Made by a program: the position numbers and the translations under genes. Below the pieces are notes generated by a model that did no database searches, was not told the DNA's origin, and saw only the letters and a list, made by a program, of their open reading frames with translations. A stretch of 47,348 nt of DNA, taken from assembly GCF_000520595.1 (NCBI RefSeq), contig NZ_KI914978.1, positions 184,611 to 231,958 on the forward strand, in the 5' to 3' direction. The DNA is from Arthrobacter sp. H5 (lineage in GTDB: Bacteria > Actinomycetota > Actinomycetes > Actinomycetales > Micrococcaceae). Of this stretch, positions 23,217 to 31,764 are shown in pieces; positions within the stretch are counted from its first letter, which is position 1; the number at the start of each line of letters is the position of its first letter.

Positions 23217-25309
23217 CCCAGACCTCCATGACCCCTCCGGAACTCGAAGTTCCGGCAACAATGACCATTGCGGACAATGATCAGGCAGTGGTGAATGTTG
23301 CCGCCCTTGGCGAGCAGCTCCTGGGCCGCTGGGCGGCCACGAGGAGGACAGCCCGCGAGCTGGCCGGCCGGCCGGAAGTACACCGGATTGAGGGACTCTC
23401 CCCAGCCGAGCACCGGGTACGGTGCTTTGACCAGCTCCATTACCTGGTGGAGCATCAGGCCGTCCACCGGGCATTTCCCGCTGCACTCGGAGGATCGGAC
23501 GACCATGGCGGCAACATCGCCGGGTTCGAGGAACTTGTGGTCGCTGATCCGTCGCTGCAGATCAAGGCGGGCGTGCAGTGGGGCCTATTTGGGGCAGCCG
23601 TGCTGCACCTGGGCACGGCAGAGCATCACCAGGCCTGGCTGCCGGGAATCATGAACATGGAAATACCCGGCTGTTTTGCGATGACTGAAACCGGCCATGG
23701 GTCCGACGTCGCCAGCATCGCCACAACCGCTGTCTTCGACCCGCACACCCAGGAATTCGTCATCCACACACCGTTCCGTGCAGCCTGGAAGGATTACATC
23801 GGCAACGCGGCAGTCGATGGCAGGGCCGCCGTGGTGTTCGCGCAACTGATCACCCAGGGCGTCAATCACGGTGTGCACGCCTTCTATGTGGAACTGCGGG
23901 AGCGCTCCGGCGACTTCCTCCCGGGCATCGGCGGTGAGGACAACGGACTCAAGGGCGGACTGAACGGCATCGACAACGGCCGGCTGCACTTCACACAGGT
24001 ACGCATTCCGCGCACCAATCTGCTCAACCGTTACGGAAACGTGGACGACGACGGCACTTACACTTCCACGATCGCCTCACCCGGGCGGAGGTTCTTCACG
24101 ATGCTCGGGACCCTGGTCCAGGGACGCGTGTCCCTCGACGGCGCAGCGGTGGCGGTGAGCAAACTCGCACTCAAGACAGCGGTTCAGTACGCAACCGAAC
24201 GCCGGCAGTTCAACGCTGCCTCAGACCTCACGGAGGAAGTGCTGATGGATTACCAGCGGCACCAGCGCCGCCTCCTGCCACTCGTCGCCGCGACCTATGC
24301 GACATCCTTCGCCCATGAAGAACTGCTCGAGAAGCTCAACGGCGTCTTCTCCGGCGAACATGACTCCGATGAAGACCGGCAGGACCTTGAAACCCTCGCG
24401 GCCGCGCTGAAGCCCCTCTCCACCTGGCACGCCCTCAACACCCTTCAGGAATGCCGCGAAGCCTGCGGCGGGGCAGGATTCCTGACCGAAAACCGGTTTA
24501 CCTCGCTGCGGGCGGATCTGGATATCTACACGACGTTTGAGGGCGATAACAACGTCCTGCTTCAACTTGTGGCCAAGCGGCTGCTCGCGGACTTCGCCAA
24601 TGAGTTCCGCGGCGTGGACTTTGGCGTGCTTGCCCGTTACGTGGTCACGCAGGCCGCGGAAAGAACCATTCACCGGACCGGGCTTCGCCGGGTGCTGCAA
24701 TCCGTGGTCGACACAGGTTCCGAGAAGAAATCAGCGATAGCGCTGCGGGATGAGAATACCCAGCATGAGCTATTGTGCGGACGTGTTGAATCCATGGTCA
24801 GTGAACTGGCGGGTGAACTGCGCGGTGCCCGCAGGATGCCCCAGGCGAAGGCGGCCGCACTGTTCAACGAACACCAGAATGAGTTGATTGATACGGCGCG
24901 GGCGCACGCTGAACTTCTGCAGTGGGAAGCGTTCACCGCGGCGCTCAAGCAGACCGGGGATCCGGGCACCAAGCAGGTACTTACCTGGCTGCGGGACCTG
25001 TTCGGGTTGACCCTGATCGAGAACAACCTCGCCTGGTATTTGATGCACGGCAGGCTGTCTGCACAGCGCGCACGCACACTTGGCCCGTACATTAATCGTT
25101 TGCTCGCCAAGCTGCGCCCGCACTCTGTCGATCTGGTGGACGCTTTCGGGTATGGTCCCGAGCACATCCGGATGGCGATTGGAACGGGCGCGGAGAAGGA
25201 GCGCCAGGATGAGGCAATGGCGTATGCACGACGCCAGCGCGCCAGCGGCGATTCACCTATCGACGAGAAGACGCTTATTGCCCGTCGTGAGAAGGCTGAC
25301 GCCTCCTGA
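23213..25309 (+). CDS. Acyl-CoA oxidase-like enzyme (acyl-CoA dehydrogenase superfamily)
   Basis: A 698-residue flavoprotein for the first step of beta-oxidation. Length and motifs fit acyl-CoA oxidases, not the 380-residue dehydrogenases: MTETGHGSDVASIATTA (157-173), EFVIHTPFRAAWKDYIGN (181-198), HGVHAFYVELRER (219-231), NGIDNGRLHFTQVRIPR (251-267), the QECREACGG segment (412-420) carrying the family's catalytic Glu, and TTFEGDNNVLLQ (440-451). After 460 comes the second helical domain of oxidases. Oxidases pass electrons to O2, giving H2O2. Large mycobacterial FadE5-type dehydrogenases (about 610 residues) are the main alternative. It starts inside the tetR stop (ATGA) and has no clear terminator after it. 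Confidence 0.88.
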   Translation: MTQTSMTPPELEVPATMTIADNDQAVVNVAALGEQLLGRWAATRRTARELAGRPEVHRIEGLSPAEHRVRCFDQLHYLVEHQAVHRAFPAALGGSDDHGGNIAGFEELVVADPSLQIKAGVQWGLFGAAVLHLGTAEHHQAWLPGIMNMEIPGCFAMTETGHGSDVASIATTAVFDPHTQEFVIHTPFRAAWKDYIGNAAVDGRAAVVFAQLITQGVNHGVHAFYVELRERSGDFLPGIGGEDNGLKGGLNGIDNGRLHFTQVRIPRTNLLNRYGNVDDDGTYTSTIASPGRRFFTMLGTLVQGRVSLDGAAVAVSKLALKTAVQYATERRQFNAASDLTEEVLMDYQRHQRRLLPLVAATYATSFAHEELLEKLNGVFSGEHDSDEDRQDLETLAAALKPLSTWHALNTLQECREACGGAGFLTENRFTSLRADLDIYTTFEGDNNVLLQLVAKRLLADFANEFRGVDFGVLARYVVTQAAERTIHRTGLRRVLQSVVDTGSEKKSAIALRDENTQHELLCGRVESMVSELAGELRGARRMPQAKAAALFNEHQNELIDTARAHAELLQWEAFTAALKQTGDPGTKQVLTWLRDLFGLTLIENNLAWYLMHGRLSAQRARTLGPYINRLLAKLRPHSVDLVDAFGYGPEHIRMAIGTGAEKERQDEAMAYARRQRASGDSPIDEKTLIARREKADAS

Positions 25310-25450
25310 AGTGAATCACCGGGTCTCCACGAACGCCCCAGCGGGTGTTTGGACGACCACCGGGGTGTTTACAGCAGCGGGCGTCCTGTCGAGGGCCGGG
25401 AACCAACCCGCATGTTCCGCCGACCGCCTGGCTGGTCTCGGCGCACCACC

Positions 25451-25585
25451 CTAGTTTCCGTCGTCATCATCCCTTTCCTCGTCGACCGGCGTAATTACCC
25501 TGCCTTCGGTTAGAGCAGGATCTCCCTCGGACTGCTCGGCGGGATCCTCGGCGTCTGATGCGTTGTCCTGCGGATTCTCGGTCAT
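25451..25585 (-). CDS. Small acidic protein of 44 residues, function unknown
   Basis: A short minus-strand frame from ATG 25585 to TAG 25453-25451. Support for its being real is an AAGGAGC Shine-Dalgarno 8 nt before the ATG and a TAGGCT -10 box at 25638-25633. The product is very acidic and lacks Cys, Trp and aromatic residues (starts MTENPQDNASDAEDPAEQ, ends EERDDDDGN), so it is probably disordered. I do not recognise a family. It lies alone in the 487-bp gap between the acyl-CoA oxidase and glgA. Confidence 0.6.
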   Translation of the reverse strand: MTENPQDNASDAEDPAEQSEGDPALTEGRVITPVDEERDDDDGN

Positions 25586-25796
25586 TTTTCAAGCTCCTTG
25601 ATTGGCGGTGGCCTGCTGGGGGTGGTGAGTCAGCCTACTGCTCCGAAAGGGCACAGTCCATATCGCAGATCGAATTTGGACCGGCAGGAGGCAGTCGCAA
25701 ACCCAGTAGGCTGGACCCTGCAGCAAACCCAAAGGATGAGGATGACCCGGTGGGCGCGTGACCGTTTACCCAATGACCTACCGGACCGAGTTCCCG
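25586..25796. other. Non-coding gap upstream of the small acidic gene and downstream of glgA
   Basis: I see no gene here. It holds the inverted repeat CAGCCTACTG (25631-25640) and CAGTAGGCTG (25704-25713), 63 bp apart. Each arm contains a TAGGCT -10-like box, one facing left to the small acidic gene and one facing right toward the 3' end of glgA. The other part of the gap, 25310-25450, shows nothing beyond a short GGGTGTTT direct repeat. Confidence 0.4.
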
Positions 25797-26990
25797 CTAC
25801 AGCACCGAACGGTAGACCTGCAGGGTGGACTCGGCGATAGAGCCCCAGGAGAAATGCTCCTCCACCCTTCGGCGTCCCGCCTCACCCATGAGACGGGCAC
25901 GCGGCGGGTCTGCCACCAGCGAGTTGACGGCCGACGCGAAGTCATCAACAAACTTCTGCGGATCAATCGGCGTCCCTGTTCCGTCGGTGACCTGTTCCAG
26001 CCCCACCAAGGTTCCAGTGACGCCGTCGTCCACCACTTCCGGAATGCCGCCCGTAGCGCTGGCAACCACCGCCGCGCCACAGGCCATCGCCTCCAGATTG
26101 ACGATGCCGAGCGGCTCGTAGATGGAGGGGCACGCAAATACCGTGGCGTGACTGAGCACCTGGATCAGCTCATGCCTGGGAAGCATGCGCTCGATGAGGA
26201 CAACCGAGCCGCGTTGGGCCCGCAGGTCGTTGATCAGTTGCGCGGTCTCAGCCGCCAGTTCGGGCGTGTCCGCCGCACCCAGACACAAAACCAGCTGGAC
26301 ATCCGTGGGCAGCTGGGCCGCCGCGCGCAGCAGGTAGGGGACGCCCTTTTGCCGGGTGTTCCTCCCGACAAAAACCACTGAAGGACGTGAGGGATCGATG
26401 CCAAGCGCTGTGACGGCGTCGTCGTTTGTGTTGCGTTCCCACTCACTGACATCAATTCCGTTGTGCACCACATGCACCTTGTCCGGATCGACGACCGGGT
26501 AGCAGCGCAGGATGTCACGGCGCATCCCGGCAGACACGGCAATCACGGCGGCTGCCGCCTCGTACGAGGTTTGCTCCGCCCACGAGGACAGGGCGTAGCC
26601 GCCGCCCAGCTGCTCCGCTTTCCAAGGACGCAGTGGTTCCAGGCTGTGGGCGCTGAGGACATGCGGGACGCCGTGGAGCAGCGACGCGAGATGGCCCGCC
26701 ATGTTGGCATACCAGGTGTGTGAGTGCACGACGTCGGCACCGGCCGTATTGCCCAGAATGGACAGATCCGTGCCTAAAGTCTGAACCGCCGCGTTCGCCT
26801 CCTCAAGACCGGGCGGTACGCCATAGGCACGAACCCTCGCACCATGGAATTCTTCCGGACGCGCCGCGCCGAAGCAGTGAACCCGCAGATCCACGTGCCC
26901 GGCCAACACCCGGCTCAGTTCGGCTACGTGGACTCCTGCCCCGCCATAGATCTCCGGGGGAAATTCTTTTGTCACAATGTCTACTCGCAC
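25797..26990 (-). CDS. glgA: GlgA/GlgM-type glucosyltransferase (ADP-glucose dependent, GT4)
   Basis: GT4 glycosyltransferase of 397 residues using ADP-glucose. The N-terminal donor/acceptor loop is KEFPPEIYGGAGVHV (8-22), then SHTWYANMAGHLAS. The C-terminal domain has VFVGRNTRQKGVPYLL and the retaining EX7E segment PSIYEPLGIVNLEAMACG. Databases call this glycogen synthase, but the mycobacterial homologue (Rv1212c, GlgM) makes maltose-1-phosphate for the GlgE pathway, and the length fits that group. GTG at 26990 begins exactly at the conserved start VRVDIVTKEFPP and lies 6 nt after TACGTT, so the mRNA is probably leaderless. It diverges from glgC, which supplies its ADP-glucose. Confidence 0.93.
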   Translation of the reverse strand: MRVDIVTKEFPPEIYGGAGVHVAELSRVLAGHVDLRVHCFGAARPEEFHGARVRAYGVPPGLEEANAAVQTLGTDLSILGNTAGADVVHSHTWYANMAGHLASLLHGVPHVLSAHSLEPLRPWKAEQLGGGYALSSWAEQTSYEAAAAVIAVSAGMRRDILRCYPVVDPDKVHVVHNGIDVSEWERNTNDDAVTALGIDPSRPSVVFVGRNTRQKGVPYLLRAAAQLPTDVQLVLCLGAADTPELAAETAQLINDLRAQRGSVVLIERMLPRHELIQVLSHATVFACPSIYEPLGIVNLEAMACGAAVVASATGGIPEVVDDGVTGTLVGLEQVTDGTGTPIDPQKFVDDFASAVNSLVADPPRARLMGEAGRRRVEEHFSWGSIAESTLQVYRSVL

Positions 26991-26996
26991 GTTTCC

Positions 26997-27002
26997 AACG
27001 TA
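26997..27002 (-). promoter_or_regulatory. -10 box of the leaderless glgA gene
   Basis: TACGTT on the minus strand, 6 nt before the GTG at 26990. Confidence 0.45.
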
Positions 27003-27023
27003 GTGCAGACGGTGCCCTTCATC

Positions 27024-27029
27024 TAGTGT
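27024..27029 (+). promoter_or_regulatory. Possible -10 box of glgC
   Basis: TAGTGT about 50 nt before the glgC ATG, within the 88-bp divergent gap. The leader would carry AGGGGG 8 nt before the ATG. Confidence 0.35.
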
Positions 27030-27078
27030 GAGTCCCACGGGGGTAACACTCAACGACGAGACAGCAGGGGGCTACGCG

Positions 27079-28323
27079 ATGGCGCTGAAGAAAGTATTGG
27101 CTGTGGTTCTGGCAGGCGGCGAAGGCAAGCGGCTGATGCCATTGACTGCAGACCGGGCAAAACCGGCTGTACCCTTCGCGGGCAGCTACCGGCTGATCGA
27201 CTTCGCTCTCTCCAACGTGGTGAACTCCGGCTATCTTCAGATCGTGGTGCTCACGCAGTACAAATCACACAGCCTCGACCGGCACATTTCGGAAACCTGG
27301 CGGATGTCCACCCAGCTGCAGCAGTACATCGCTTCGGTTCCCGCGCAGCAGCGGCGCGGGAAGAGCTGGTTCCTGGGCAGCGCCAACGCCATCTACCAGT
27401 CGTTGAATTTGATCCACGATGCGCGTCCCGACATTGTGGTGGTGATCGGCGCCGACCACGTGTACCGGATGGACTTCGAGCAAATGGTGCAGGCCCACAT
27501 CGAAAGCGGCGCCCCGGTAAGCGTCGCCGCCGTGAGGCAGCCCCTGCACCTCGCTGATCAGTTCGGCGTGATCGAAGTGGACCCTGCCCACCCGGGACGG
27601 ATTGCGGCGTTCGTCGAGAAACCGGAGTCCACACCGGGCCTCCCCGACGATCCGGGCAGCTTCCTGGCCTCAATGGGCAACTATGTGTTCACCACCGATG
27701 CCCTGATCAACGCGCTTGAAGTCGACGCGGAACGCTTGGACACCAAGCACGATATGGGCGGCGACATCATCCCCTACTTCGTCGAGCGCGGAGACGCGGC
27801 GGTTTATGACTTCACCACCAACGTGATCCCGGGTGCAACCGAGCGTGACGGCCAGTACTGGCGCGACGTCGGCACCCTCGACTCCTACTACGACGCCAAC
27901 ATGGACCTCATCTCCCCACTCCCCCTGTTCAACCTCTACAACCTCCGGTGGCCCATCTACACCCGGCAGAGCATTTCACCACCCGCCAAGTTTGTCCGCA
28001 GTGCGTCCGGCGGCGCAGGCGTGGCCCATGATTCCATCGTGTCGAGCGGCGTGGTGGTCTCGGGAGGCAGCATCCAGCAATCAATACTCGCGACGGATGT
28101 TTTCGTGGACGAGGGCGCCGACATATCGGGATCAGTTCTCCTGGACAACGTCACCGTTGGGCCCGGAGCGGTGGTGCGCAAGGCCATCATTGACAAGAAC
28201 GTGCGCATACCCGCCGGGGCGACCGTAGGCGTGGACCGCGACCTGGACATCAGCCGCGGTTACACCGTGACGGAGTCCGGACTCACCATTCTCAGCAAGG
28301 GCCAGTCGGTCCAGGGCGGTTAG
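27079..28323 (+). CDS. glgC: Glucose-1-phosphate adenylyltransferase
   Basis: Makes ADP-glucose and pyrophosphate from glucose-1-phosphate and ATP, the committed step of glycogen and maltose-1-phosphate synthesis. The 414-residue product has the nucleotide-binding [14 protein letters not shown] (9-22), [20 protein letters not shown], the [10 protein letters not shown] Asp, the substrate segment FVEKPE, and a C-terminal left-handed beta-helix (from about 300; [34 protein letters not shown]). ATG at 27079 has AGGGGG 8 nt upstream; longer starts have none. The enzyme is normally a tetramer with allosteric control. It abuts the transglutaminase gene tail to tail with no gap. Confidence 0.97.
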   Translation: MALKKVLAVVLAGGEGKRLMPLTADRAKPAVPFAGSYRLIDFALSNVVNSGYLQIVVLTQYKSHSLDRHISETWRMSTQLQQYIASVPAQQRRGKSWFLGSANAIYQSLNLIHDARPDIVVVIGADHVYRMDFEQMVQAHIESGAPVSVAAVRQPLHLADQFGVIEVDPAHPGRIAAFVEKPESTPGLPDDPGSFLASMGNYVFTTDALINALEVDAERLDTKHDMGGDIIPYFVERGDAAVYDFTTNVIPGATERDGQYWRDVGTLDSYYDANMDLISPLPLFNLYNLRWPIYTRQSISPPAKFVRSASGGAGVAHDSIVSSGVVVSGGSIQQSILATDVFVDEGADISGSVLLDNVTVGPGAVVRKAIIDKNVRIPAGATVGVDRDLDISRGYTVTESGLTILSKGQSVQGG

Positions 28324-29175
28324 CTACGCCACACGGGTAATGTCCACAGTCACGTTCAGCGCGGAACCGCCGCCTCCGGAGAGGATCCCCTTCAGCGGCG
28401 ATACGTCCCGGTAGTCCCTGCCGCGGGCAACCGACACGTGAAAGTCGCTGACGGGACCGCTGTTGGTGGGGTCCCAGCCCCGCCATTCGCCGTCCCACCA
28501 CTCAACCCAGGCATGGGACTGGCCGGCGACGGATTCGCCGATGTCAGCTCCGCGGCGGGGGTGCAGATAGCCGGAGATGTAGCGTGCCGGCAGGCCAAGG
28601 CTGCGCAATGCCCCCACGGCAAGGTGCGCAAGATCCTGACAGACCCCCTGACGCTCCTGCCAGGCGTCGCGCGCATTGGATTGCACGCCGGTGACGCCCT
28701 GAACATACTGCATTTCGGTCTTCAGCCATTCGAAGACCGCGTGCGCGGCCTCGTGCGGATTCCGTCCATCCACGAGGTCCCGAACCTGTCCACGGACTTC
28801 CGCGCCTGGTTCACTCAGAGCGGTTTGGGGCAGCCAGTCGGCGTATTCGTTTGTGACCTCGCCCGATTGGAGACGGTCCCAGCCCGCAATCTCATCTTCG
28901 GAAGGGATGCGGTCCATGCGGCTGACCTCCACGGTGGTGAGCGCCGTGACTTCCAGCCGGTCGTGGGGCACCTGCACGTCGAAGGACGTCACCCTGGTTC
29001 CCCAATAGTCCCGGTAGGTGGCCACGGCCGCACTTGTCGGGCTGACTGAAACGGTTGATTCCAGGACAACCTGCTGCGAGTCCGTCAGCGGGGTCATCCG
29101 TGCTTCGTTATATGACAGAGAAACGCGCCGAAGGTAGTCGTAGCCGGTGCGGTGACTAATGAGCAGCCTGGTCAT
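28324..29175 (-). CDS. Transglutaminase-like protein (Rv2409c type)
   Basis: Papain-fold transglutaminase/protease-like protein of 283 residues. The N-terminal beta domain (1-115, starting RLLISHRTGYDYLRRV) is typical of the bacterial group. The catalytic triad is Cys in ERQGVCQDLAHL (near 182), His in GQSHAWVEWW (near 223) and Asp in GWDPTNS (near 236). It is the third gene of the run ATP-grasp, alpha-E, transglutaminase, overlapping the alpha-E stop by 4 bp (ATGA at 29172-29175). It may make or cut an amide in the product of the ATP-grasp enzyme; no substrate is known. Confidence 0.92.
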   Translation of the reverse strand: MTRLLISHRTGYDYLRRVSLSYNEARMTPLTDSQQVVLESTVSVSPTSAAVATYRDYWGTRVTSFDVQVPHDRLEVTALTTVEVSRMDRIPSEDEIAGWDRLQSGEVTNEYADWLPQTALSEPGAEVRGQVRDLVDGRNPHEAAHAVFEWLKTEMQYVQGVTGVQSNARDAWQERQGVCQDLAHLAVGALRSLGLPARYISGYLHPRRGADIGESVAGQSHAWVEWWDGEWRGWDPTNSGPVSDFHVSVARGRDYRDVSPLKGILSGGGGSALNVTVDITRVA

Positions 29176-30098
29176 GAGACCTCTCCAACCCAGGACAGTT
29201 CATCCGCCTGCGAGAAATATGTTCGGGAGATGGCGTCCGACGCCCTGGCGCAGGCTTTCTGCACCCTCTCCATGTGTTCGGGAAGTTCGGACATCAGGTC
29301 AGTGGTCTGGTGGAATTCAAGGAAGGTGCGTGCCTGCCCGACGATCCGGCTGGCGTCGTTGATGAACCCGACCCGGCGGTATGCGGGATTGAGGTTGGTC
29401 AGGCACTTTTCGGCGTCGCCCAGCGCGTACACGATGGACCGCGGGAACAACCTGTCCAGCAGCAGAAATTCCGCTGCCTGCTGATCTCCAAAGGACGCCC
29501 GCCGGGTCCGCAGAAAAGACTCATAGGCACCGGCACACCGCAACATGTTCACCCAGGACAATCCCGCGGCATGCACATCGTGGGTGGAGAGCATGCGGGC
29601 CGTCATGTCAGCGCGCTCCAGGCTTCGACCAAGGACAAGGAACTGCCAACTCTCGTCGTGACTCATGGTTGTGTCCGAAAGTCCACGAACCATTGCTGTG
29701 CGCTCAACCACCCAGTGACAAAACCGGTAGGTGCCCACCACATCCTTGCGGTGCTGGGTGAGTCCGTACCAGGTGGTGTTCAATCCTTCCCAGACGCTCC
29801 CGGAAACAGTCTCACGCGCACGCCGCGCATTCTCGCGCGCAGCGCCCAGGGCGCCCGCAATGGACGTGGGGCTGGTGCGGTCATAGGCCAGGGCATGAAG
29901 CAGGTCGGAAAGCTCGAACTCGCCGGCCGGTGGTCGGGTGCCCATGACGCCAAGGAGTTGGCGGGAGACCTCCCGCTGTTCACCCCGCGGCATTTGGTTC
30001 AACCTCTCAAGGTGGACGTCGAGGATTCTTGCGGTGCCATCCGCCCGCTCAACGTAGCGTCCAATCCAGAACAATGATTCGGCAATCCGGCTAAGCAT
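29172..30098 (-). CDS. Alpha-E domain protein (Rv2410c type)
   Basis: All-helical protein of 308 residues of the alpha-E family, always found beside circularly permuted ATP-grasp enzymes. The conserved start is MLSRIAESLFWIGRYVERADGT, and further marks are WEGLNTTWYG, SHDESWQFLVLGRSLERADMT and FLLLDRLFPRSIVYAL. Its role is unknown; it may be a structural or binding partner. ATG at 30098 begins at the family start with GAAGGA upstream and overlaps the ATP-grasp gene end by 8 bp; a longer frame upstream has no support. Translational coupling on both sides suggests a complex. Confidence 0.92.
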   Translation of the reverse strand: MLSRIAESLFWIGRYVERADGTARILDVHLERLNQMPRGEQREVSRQLLGVMGTRPPAGEFELSDLLHALAYDRTSPTSIAGALGAARENARRARETVSGSVWEGLNTTWYGLTQHRKDVVGTYRFCHWVVERTAMVRGLSDTTMSHDESWQFLVLGRSLERADMTARMLSTHDVHAAGLSWVNMLRCAGAYESFLRTRRASFGDQQAAEFLLLDRLFPRSIVYALGDAEKCLTNLNPAYRRVGFINDASRIVGQARTFLEFHQTTDLMSELPEHMERVQKACARASDAISRTYFSQADELSWVGEVS

Positions 30099-31683
30099 TC
30101 CCTGATCCTTCCCGGCCATCCAACTGTTGTTGCTGTTGTTCCGGCTGCCTGTCCTGCCATCCGGTCTCAATCGGCCACACACTCACTCTTTCGCGAACCG
30201 TCACCGGTGGTCCCTCAGGCACCGTCACGGGTCCGTTCACCTGCCCGTCCACCACCCAGGTGTCCTTGGAACCGCCCCCCTGGCTGGAATTGACGATGAG
30301 CGATCCCTCCTTCATGGCCACCCGGGTCAGTCCGCCCGGGAGCACCCAGACGTTCTCGCCGTCGTTCACTGCGAACGGACGAAGGTCCACGTGGCGTGGA
30401 CTGAACTGACCACCTGACATGGTGGGCACCGTGGAAAGCTGCAGGACCGGCTGGGCGATCCAGCCGCGCGGATCCTGCAGCACGCGTGTGCGCAGGGCGC
30501 TCAATTCCTCCGCCGAGGCGTCCGGGCCGATCACCAGACCCTTGCCGCCCGAGCCGTCCACGGGCTTGACCACCAGTTCGTCGAGGCGGTCCAGCACCTC
30601 TTCGCGTGCGTCCGCGTCCTCAAGCCGGTAGGTGTCGACGTTGGCGATGATCGGCTCCTCACTGAGGTAGTAACGAATCAGGTCCGGGACGTAGGTGTAG
30701 ACCAGCTTGTCATCCGCAACTCCGTTCCCGAGGGCGTTGGCGATCGTCACCATTCCAGCCCGCGCGGCGTTGACGATCCCCGGGCAGCCGAGCACCGAAT
30801 CCGCACGGAACTGCAGGGGGTCGAGGAATTCGTCGTCGATACGCTTGTAGATCACATCAACCCGCTGCTCCCCAGCGGTGGTCCGCATGTACACGCGGTT
30901 GCCGCGGCAGATAAGGTCCCGTCCCTCAACCAGTTCGACACCCATCAGCCCGGCCAGCAGCGTGTGCTCAAAGTAAGCGGAGTTGAAAACTCCGGGCGTG
31001 AGCACGACGACGGTGGGATCCTCTGCGCCCGGCGGCGCCGTCTTGCGCAGAGCGGCCAACAGACGGCGTGGATACTCCTCGACCGGGCGGATGTGCTGCT
31101 GGCCAAATGCCTCGGGAAGACCCTTTGCCATGGCCCGTCGGTTCTCCAGTACGTAGCTCACCCCGCTGGGAACTCGCACGTTGTCTTCGAGCACCCGGAA
31201 GGTCCCCTGCTGGTCCCGTACGACGTCGATGCCGGAGATGTGGACCCGCACGCCTCCGGCAGGGTCAAAGCCGGAGACTTCGCGGTGAAAATGGGCGCTG
31301 GAGGTGATCAGGCGGCGCGGGATCACCCCATCGGCCACAACCGACATCTTGTCGTACACGTCGTTGAGAAAGGCCTCCAGCGCCCGGACCCGTTGAGCAA
31401 CTCCCTGCTCCAGGACCTGCCAGTCGGTGCCCGCGATCACCCGCGGAACAATATCGAGCGGGAAGGGCCTCTCCTCACCCGCAAAGTCGAACGTGACGCC
31501 ACGGTCCAGAAACGTGCGCGCCATGGAATCGGCGCGCGCGGTTACATCGGCCAGATTTAGTTCACTGAGCGCTGCCGCCACCTGACTGTACTCGGCGCGC
31601 GGCAGTTGATCGCCGTCGAACATTTCATCGAAGGCCGGCGTGCGGCGGGCAGCGGTTGCATAGTCTTCAAAGAGCTCGGACAT
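30091..31683 (-). CDS. Circularly permuted ATP-grasp protein (Rv2411c type)
   Basis: Predicted amide or peptide ligase of 530 residues in the circularly permuted ATP-grasp type 2 family. Recognisable segments are RPFPLDIVPRVI (72-83), VHISGIDVVRDQQGTFRVLEDNVRVP with metal/ATP-binding Glu, LTPGVFNSAYFEHTLLAG, VYKRIDDEFLDPL-like KRIDDEFLDPL, NALGNGVADDKLVYTYVPD, and the nucleotide-binding VVKPVDGSGGKGLVIGP. The Gln-rich C-terminal tail (about 505-530) is probably disordered. It leads the operon with alpha-E and transglutaminase genes. ATG at 31683 has GGAG only 2 nt upstream. The family is proposed to make a small peptide-like product, not yet identified. Confidence 0.93.
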   Translation of the reverse strand: MSELFEDYATAARRTPAFDEMFDGDQLPRAEYSQVAAALSELNLADVTARADSMARTFLDRGVTFDFAGEERPFPLDIVPRVIAGTDWQVLEQGVAQRVRALEAFLNDVYDKMSVVADGVIPRRLITSSAHFHREVSGFDPAGGVRVHISGIDVVRDQQGTFRVLEDNVRVPSGVSYVLENRRAMAKGLPEAFGQQHIRPVEEYPRRLLAALRKTAPPGAEDPTVVVLTPGVFNSAYFEHTLLAGLMGVELVEGRDLICRGNRVYMRTTAGEQRVDVIYKRIDDEFLDPLQFRADSVLGCPGIVNAARAGMVTIANALGNGVADDKLVYTYVPDLIRYYLSEEPIIANVDTYRLEDADAREEVLDRLDELVVKPVDGSGGKGLVIGPDASAEELSALRTRVLQDPRGWIAQPVLQLSTVPTMSGGQFSPRHVDLRPFAVNDGENVWVLPGGLTRVAMKEGSLIVNSSQGGGSKDTWVVDGQVNGPVTVPEGPPVTVRERVSVWPIETGWQDRQPEQQQQQLDGREGSGNA

Positions 31684-31752
31684 GGCTCCACATTGCCACG
31701 TCTACGCCCTGAAAACATCTTGGCCCGTTGGGACTGTGCAGCGGACGCGTGG

Positions 31753-31758
31753 TTGAAT
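31753..31758 (+). promoter_or_regulatory. Possible -10 box of pepN
   Basis: TTGAAT, 6 nt before the GTG at 31765. It departs from TAnnnT at the second base, but there is no Shine-Dalgarno, so a leaderless mRNA is plausible. Confidence 0.35.
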
Positions 31759-31764
31759 GGCCCG

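Noticed and set aside
25310-25450. GGGTGTTT direct repeats after the acyl-CoA oxidase gene as a terminator
   Set aside because: The arms do not form a convincing hairpin and there is no T-run.
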